From assembly GCA_002725175.2 (NCBI GenBank), contig PBQX02000047.1:1-22284 (forward strand): a DNA stretch of 22,284 nt, in the 5' to 3' direction. The notes under the pieces are model-generated. The model saw only the letters and a program-made list of their open reading frames with translations. It was not told where the DNA came from and ran no database searches. A program made the position numbers and the translations under genes. The stretch comes from CACKLF01 sp002725175 (lineage in GTDB: Bacteria; Pseudomonadota; Alphaproteobacteria; Rhodobacterales; Rhodobacteraceae). Below are positions 13,590-20,500 of this stretch, piece after piece; position 1 is the stretch's first letter, and each line of letters begins with the position of its first letter.

Positions 13590-14456
13590 TTAATTATCAT
13601 CGTTTTGGATTGTTGTCCAATTAACTTCTTCACCTCTTTTCATTCTTTCAAATCTTTGCACAAGTGCTATCTCTAACTGTCTGTCAGAAATTTCAGGTGA
13701 TTTACAATATTGTAATTGGTGGTCTAAAACTCCTTCGGATGGTACCCAACCTAGATTGTCTCTCCATATATTATTTATTTTATCAATACAGGATTTATCA
13801 GAATTAATAGGTGTATCATTTAATTCTTTTAATTCATTACATTTTTTGCATTCTTCGCCATATGCTTCATCGCAGTGATCATATTTTCTTGCTCTACATT
13901 CATTACACATTATTCTACATTGTTTTTTTGAATGACCAATTCCAGCATCAGAATCATCGCCATATCCCACATCGGAGTTGCTATTATAATTGTCTTGTTC
14001 ATCTGATGCCGATGGCGCGTCCGCGCTTGTTCCAGACTCCGGAGGAGAAAGTGCGATGTCCACACTGTCGCTCCCGTGATGCGGTTGACATTTACCCTGT
14101 TTCCAAGTGTTATTACCCGCTTGAGTTGCTTTACAAGAATTTCCATATGTTATTCCTTCAGCACAAACAGGATCCCAATTTGCGGGACATGGCGTGGGTT
14201 CATTATCATTTGGCTGTGGTGCAGCGTCAGCGTCGGTGTCGTCGCCGGATGCCGCGACGGCCGCAAGCACCTCTGATGTGGGAGGAGGTGACGCCTGTGC
14301 GCGCTGCGCGCCTGTTGGACATGGAACTGGAAGTGGGCATGGTTCACATGGAGGGCAATGTTTTGTATCATCTCTAAATTTAAGAATATAATACGCATAT
14401 GTGTATACAGATACAGATATAACAGCTATTAAAACCACTAGTAACAGTTCAATCAT
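13590..14456 (-). CDS. Membrane-anchored Kazal-like protein with Cys/Pro-rich stalk
   Basis: The 288-residue protein opens with a signal anchor (about 3-24, ELLLVVLIAVISVSVYTYAY). A Cys/Pro stalk (HCPPCEPCPLPVPCP) and an Ala/Asp/Pro-rich linker follow. Residues about 90-123 resemble a Kazal domain: CPANWDPVCAEGITYGNSCK ... GKC, with the diagnostic PVC and TYGNSC. Only four of the usual six cysteines are present (90, 98, 108, 123), so it is an atypical, reduced Kazal. A second Ser/Asp linker leads to a Cys-rich segment (KKQCRIMCNECRARKYDHCD, then CKKCNELKE) and a helical tail. Kazal domains inhibit serine proteases, so an externally displayed inhibitor or an adhesive virion protein is possible. 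Codons for the linkers are GC-rich, unlike the rest of the window. Open frames on the opposite strand are shadows of this patch. Confidence 0.8.
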   Translation of the reverse strand: MIELLLVVLIAVISVSVYTYAYYILKFRDDTKHCPPCEPCPLPVPCPTGAQRAQASPPPTSEVLAAVAASGDDTDADAAPQPNDNEPTPCPANWDPVCAEGITYGNSCKATQAGNNTWKQGKCQPHHGSDSVDIALSPPESGTSADAPSASDEQDNYNSNSDVGYGDDSDAGIGHSKKQCRIMCNECRARKYDHCDEAYGEECKKCNELKELNDTPINSDKSCIDKINNIWRDNLGWVPSEGVLDHQLQYCKSPEISDRQLEIALVQRFERMKRGEEVNWTTIQNDDN

Positions 14457-14465
14457 TATTAATTA

Positions 14466-14469
14466 TAGA
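14466..14469 (-). promoter_or_regulatory. TCTA late-type promoter candidate
   Basis: On the minus strand TCTA (plus-strand TAGA) lies 9 bp upstream of the Kazal-like gene's ATG at 14456, inside a purely AT-rich stretch (tatatattcTATAattaat region). This matches the placement of the TCTA before 10565 and the late motif known from Cafeteria roenbergensis virus. A four-base motif can arise by chance, so this is suggestive only. Confidence 0.3.
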
Positions 14470-14485
14470 ATATATATAAAATTGA

Positions 14486-14520
14486 CATCACCTGCAGCTT
14501 TAACAGGCTGCTTGCGGATG
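14486..14520 (-). terminator. Stem-loop just after the giant gene's stop codon
   Basis: On the minus strand, immediately downstream of the stop at 14524-14522, the DNA forms CATC-(CGCAA)-GCAGC-(CTGTTAAA)-GCTGC-(AGGT)-GATG. That is a 5 bp GC stem with an 8-base loop, enclosed by a 4 bp outer stem across an internal loop. An AT-only tract follows. Hairpins near 3' ends direct polyadenylation in Mimivirus, so a transcript-end signal separating this gene from the Kazal-like gene is plausible. Confidence 0.4.
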
Positions 14521-14521
14521 T

Positions 14522-17500
14522 CTAATTATAATAATTGAATATTGTAGATATGTTATCTTGAGTTTTACCTTGAAGGTCATTAACTTCAATTTGAGTCAAA
14601 ATTTTATTTGGATAAAAATTATAAACGTAATCTATGTCTGCCCCAGGGCCATCTGGACCACGTTGAAACCCGGGTAATTCGAATGTAGCCCATTGAGATG
14701 TATTAACAGATGAAAAGTCGGTGTTTACAAACTCAGTACCATTAAAAAATGCTTTTAATTGATTATTTGTAGCATCAAATGTCATTGCAATATGAGTCCA
14801 TTCACCTATAGTTGTAGATACTCCGGTTGTCATTTGAAATTGATCTTCTAGTTCTTGATCGAAAACAAATCTGTCATGGTAGACGTAGTTTACATCATAA
14901 TAAAGCTGGTTGATATTAGTACCAGAAGTGGCTTGGGTTTTGGTAATTATGTAATAATTTTTTGGATCGCTCGTGTCACCGTTGCTCATCAGAGTATCCA
15001 TTTCATTCAATCTTACAAAGAAGTCAATAGAAAAAGATTCATTGGGTGTTAAAATAAATTCTATTGGTGGTTTATTTAATACGGACGCTGCCAAATATGA
15101 TGTGTTAGTATCACCATATACTTTTATTTCCGCATTTGAAAAGCGATTCTTTAAAAATCCAAACAAATACTTTTCGTTACTAATATTGCTTTGAATGTGT
15201 TTTGTAATAGTTTTAACCTCTTGTCCAAACCACGATAGAGCGGCAATGTTAAGAAAATCATAATTATCGTTTTCTTCAACCACAATTGCAAAATATTCAA
15301 ATTCAAGTGTTGAATCTACAGCATAGTCTGTGCCGCCGCCCGAACTGGGCTTATCGTTTGACTTAAATAGTAATAATGTCCATGTTGAATCATCGTTACT
15401 ACCGTAAATAGACCATTTACGAGGCCTACCCCAGTTATAATATCGAGCAGCTATATTTACAGTGTTTAATATTATTGGGTTTGGCATGTGTATCTTGTGC
15501 CATTCACCAAGTGGTATATCATTACCATCACTATCAGAATTAGCTGATAGTTGTGCACTACCTGGATATGTTCCATCGGCATTATATGGGGCTAAAGGCA
15601 GAAATATATTAGGGTCGCTACTTCCAGCTCCTTGATATAAAAGATATTGTTTCAGTGGTTCCACACCAGAAGTAGTTAATTCATATCCACCATATGTATT
15701 AGTACCATAAGTGTCTTCGTTGCCCAGGGTCGTCGCGTCGTCGTAAGGCCAAGTAAATGGTGGAAATTCAGTAGAATCGGTTCTATGATATTCATATTGT
15801 ATTATATCATTCTCATCACTCCATGATAATTTGATATCACTATTAAAAAGTGGATAAGTTGCATCATCAGTGGTTTGTCTTAGTTTTTCTTGGGAGTTGT
15901 TAACTGTTATTTTGTGAGGCGATGTGTGCGTGGAGGAGTCGAAGTAATATCGTAATTGAATTGAATCTTTATCGTTAATTGTAAAATTGTTAATTGTAGG
16001 TATAATAAAAGACACATCTGAACCATCAATAACATAAGTCATTTGCCAATTTGTGTTATCATAAATTTTAAATTTCATTGTATGTTTAGTCCTAAATTTA
16101 TCATAGACTGCTACTGTTGATTGATCGGCATCACTTCTGCCGCCCGAATAAAAAACATATTCATTACTATTTACTACGAACCATCCCTTATCTGGAGTTT
16201 GGGGATCGGTGTTCCAATGCCACAATACCTGGGCCCTCAAGTTCGTGTCCGAAATCCCGGTGCCGTCATCTTGGTCAGGGCCATGATTTAAGAAATAACC
16301 ACCATGTTGAGCTGAGACGGGGTCATCTTCCCATTCAATGATGTATTCGCTAGTATCAGTCGGTTCTATACTTAAAATTGTGAAATATTTCCAAGTGGAC
16401 ACACTGTACAAGTCAGTATTTTCACCATTTTTTTGAACACTACTTGTGGATAGTATATCAAATACAATATTCTGCGACTGTATTATTCGACCGTGGAAGC
16501 TACTATTTCCATCATTAAATGCAAATACTTCAAAATTTGGATTTGTAAATATATATTCTAAATTCATTGTTGTTTCATAAAATAAATCATCTTTTACAAA
16601 TGAGTAATTTGCAGTACTAAACACCGCATCATCATAAAATGCATTTATTAATTCTGCGCGACTAGAATATGTAATGTCATTTCCACTAATAACTTTACCA
16701 TTACGCAATGTCCCGTCACTATCTTCTAATAATACTAATATGCCTGTTTGTGTGATTTTAATAAAACGGGTAGCAGGGTCGCCGCTCAAGGACTGGTCCA
16801 CGAAGTCGAGGCTGCGGTCAGTTAAAATTACGTTATTATCAGAATCTAATGCCCACTGATGGATATTGGAATCTTTGGCGTCATTATTTGTTCTTTGTCC
16901 AATGCCACCATTACTTGTACCAAAAGGATTATTTATCCAGAAATTACCAGTATTTGGATAACCAGCAAAAATAGGTACATAAGCTGCATCATAAAATTCA
17001 TAAACAGTTGTATTAGTCCAATTGTCGCTGCTTAGATTTATTATTTTTGTTGCAAAATCATTCTCATTATCTGTTAGAAGACTACTCGAAACGGTCCACC
17101 ATGCTGGACCGTTTACACGATGATAAGCATTGCCTCCTGTAAAAGAGTTTCCATCATATACAATGTTCATATTACTGTCTAATAGTTGTGGTTTGAATCC
17201 TTCAATTCTTTGTGCGGAGCTTCCACCAGAGTCTTGATTTCTGTTATATACAACAATTGCCTGTAAATCAGATATTTTATAATCATTTTGTAAATCTATT
17301 AACATACTAATGTTCAAGTAGCCGTCGTGACTATGAGCAAACGGATATGTTGAAGAGACACTTGGCTCTGTACCCATAAGATTATTGTTAGCCAAACTAG
17401 CATAATGATAACTACCTGAGCCCGTCCAAGTCATATTGTCTTGAGATAAAGCTAAATTTTCATAATTTTTCCAATAGGCTTCAGCTGCACCGTTTGCAAC

Positions 17501-20500
17501 TGTCGCAATATTAACATTTCCTACCCAAGCTTGTAATTCCATTATATTACATGCTGATGTTCCATCAGCTTTGAGTTGTAAATATCTGAATGTCCCAAGA
17601 TTTTCATTATTTAACCAATGTTTTGCTGGTTGATTACAAATCCCTACATAAAATTCAAGGTCTGCGTCTCCATCTATAGTACCACTCTCATCTATTCTAA
17701 AGCGTACAAATCCTCCTTCTTGTAAAGAAGGTATTCCGGAATCAATAGAATTTATAGATACAGTTGACGACTTTAATGGAGCATTTGTACCAAATGCTAA
17801 GTAATGATTTGATGGTGGATGCTTGGCTGTGGTATCCCAGTTACTTATATTTCGTGATAAAACCGTTCTGTTATCCGAAATACTAAGATATTTTGTAGTG
17901 TAAAGATCAAAGATTGGATTTTTGATGAAAGTACTTGGTATTGAATCATCGTCGTGATTCATTGTGGCGTTACCATAATACGTAAGAAGGTCGGCTTGTG
18001 ATTCGATGATACCTGACCAAGGACTAATATATCCACTCGAAGTTATAACATCTACTCCCTCTTGTGTAATTCTACAAAATAACATGTCACCATTATTTGC
18101 ATCTGCTGCAATGATTATAGTGTTGTCACTAGGGTGTACACCCCAGCAATGAATGTCAAAAGAATTAGATCCATTTATCAACTGACCAATATATTTCAAG
18201 TTATCATTTCCGTCATCTTTCCCAAAGAACTTATTTGTAAGTGTTTCAAAATGTATATTTGATTCAGAAAAACCACCATCACCGATTGACACCCCCACTT
18301 TTCTTTTAAGTTCAATATGTGCATCATAACCCAAATAATTATATTGAGTGTTTGCAATGGTAATACCACCAGATCCAATGAACGAATGTCCATAACTATC
18401 TTGTAATGACCACCCGTATAATGTATTACTGTAATTTTCAACAGACATTCCCGAGCCGAGAAACATACTGTTAAGTTGAAGTGAATTATTATCATCGTCC
18501 CATGGTACAACGCTATTGAAAATAGTCCAATTTCCTAAATTTTGATTAAAGCGTTGTGAATTGTTAACTAACGCACCAAAGTAGCGGACATAATTTATAT
18601 TCCAATCTGATATATTTGCATTGAAATAGGGACTTTCACTAAACATATTGTTTAGACTTATACCATCACCATTTTGATTGTTAACACTGTCCCAATATCT
18701 AAAAGCATACATTGTGTTAGTAGTGTGTGTAGAGGAGTCGTAGGAGTCTTCATGGTTTCTATTGAGGTGTATGGAAGTAACTGACCGTGTTCCCCAATCT
18801 CCTATGGATTGTGCAGACTGAGTAACACCATTTATAATATAATAATAATATCCACTTGAATAGACAATTCTTACTTTATTTCTTTTATTGGGAACATAGT
18901 CTGTGGTATTAAGTGAGATTAATTCAAAGAAATTTTCTAAAGCCACATAATATTTGCCATCCCAACTTCGTACGAAAAAACGTCCATTAGTGCCGTTACC
19001 AATAAATATATCCGATGCGTCATCGTCGTAGACGGCACCGCCAGTAATATAGGTGAGCGTATCCATATGTTCCCATTCAATAGTCCAATCGTTTGAATAC
19101 CCTAATTCCATCACCATGGGTATAGATTCAATTTTGGAACCAGGTAATACCGTTGATACGTAATGCGAGTCAGCATTACTATAATTAGTCCCAATAGTCC
19201 AATTATTCATATATACATTTGCTTCATTACCAGAAGAACTAGGATGATGAAAAGAATCACGGAACATATCATATAATACTTCATTATTTTGGAAGTTACA
19301 ATCATTCATAATAAATACAGAATCTCCACTGCCAAGATATTGACAATTGCGAAAACATTGTTCACTATTGTTAACATAACTATAGTCCCACGAACCATAA
19401 GAAGCAGGAGATGTGCTTCTATCAATAACAATGTCTTCTATATTTTCTATACTTGTAACCGCAAAATCATATATTGCTAGTGTACCAATTGTTCCACGGA
19501 AGTGGTTTCCACCCCAACCATCTCCAAGTGTGAAATTATTATCTGTATCTGTACTCAAATTATTTGAAAAGTTTATTTGTTCATGTTGCCATGTTCCTTC
19601 GGATAAACCTTTAATATAAAAATGTCCTTCCTTCTTATTATCCACACTCACTGCTACAATAATTTCAACATTAGGACTAACCACAATAGTTGATGTAATA
19701 CTGGTATTATTAATCCATATATGTAGAACACCACTAGCCTTCATGGATAAAGAAAATGCTGAACCAGTAGACCCATCTTTATTACCATAGCTAAATATGG
19801 CGCCGGCGCCCTCGTCTCGCGTGGAGCCGTCATCATAAGTAGTTCCGTACCAGTTGATAACCACAATAATAGTTCTATCCTTAGAACCGGTTATTCCAAT
19901 GGTAGATGGATTAAAATAGGAATTTAAATAAACAGGTAGATTCATTCCAGTTGCATCATATGAAAATATATGCTGCTCCGCGAACGCCAATCTGAATTGG
20001 CTAATATCAATATCTTGTTCATTACCTAAACTAATACAACTACGGAACATTGTGTTCATACTATATTCAAGTCCTTTTGGTGATTTTACAACCCATGATG
20101 ATAAACCTTTGCCTTTAAATTTTTCGCAGTCGTGAAACATAGATGTCATATTCGTTGGATCTGTAATAGTCCAATTACTAACATCCCCGTTAAAGTACGA
20201 CTCTCTACCAGTACTATCAGTGGTACCAAACATATCACACAAACTTATGCCCCAGTCCCCAGGAAGGCAATTAAATTTAAGCTCCGCAATTCTCACATTG
20301 TCTTTGTCTTCGCATTTTGAAATTACAATAGCAAAAGATTCGTATTCATTAGTTGTTTCTGCAGAGTATACACTACCGCCACTATCGGTGCTTCCACTAC
20401 TATAACCCGTTGGTGCTTCACCTGTTCTTTCGTCTATAAGTTCCCAATTCGATGATTTTGTTTGTCTGCCGTAAATATTCCAATCCGTTGGGAATCCGTT

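Noticed and set aside
13811..14377. A 188-residue open frame antisense to the Kazal-like gene
   Set aside because: It is a shadow produced by the GC-rich patch; composition (His/Arg/Leu-rich) is not protein-like and the minus-strand frame has clear domains.
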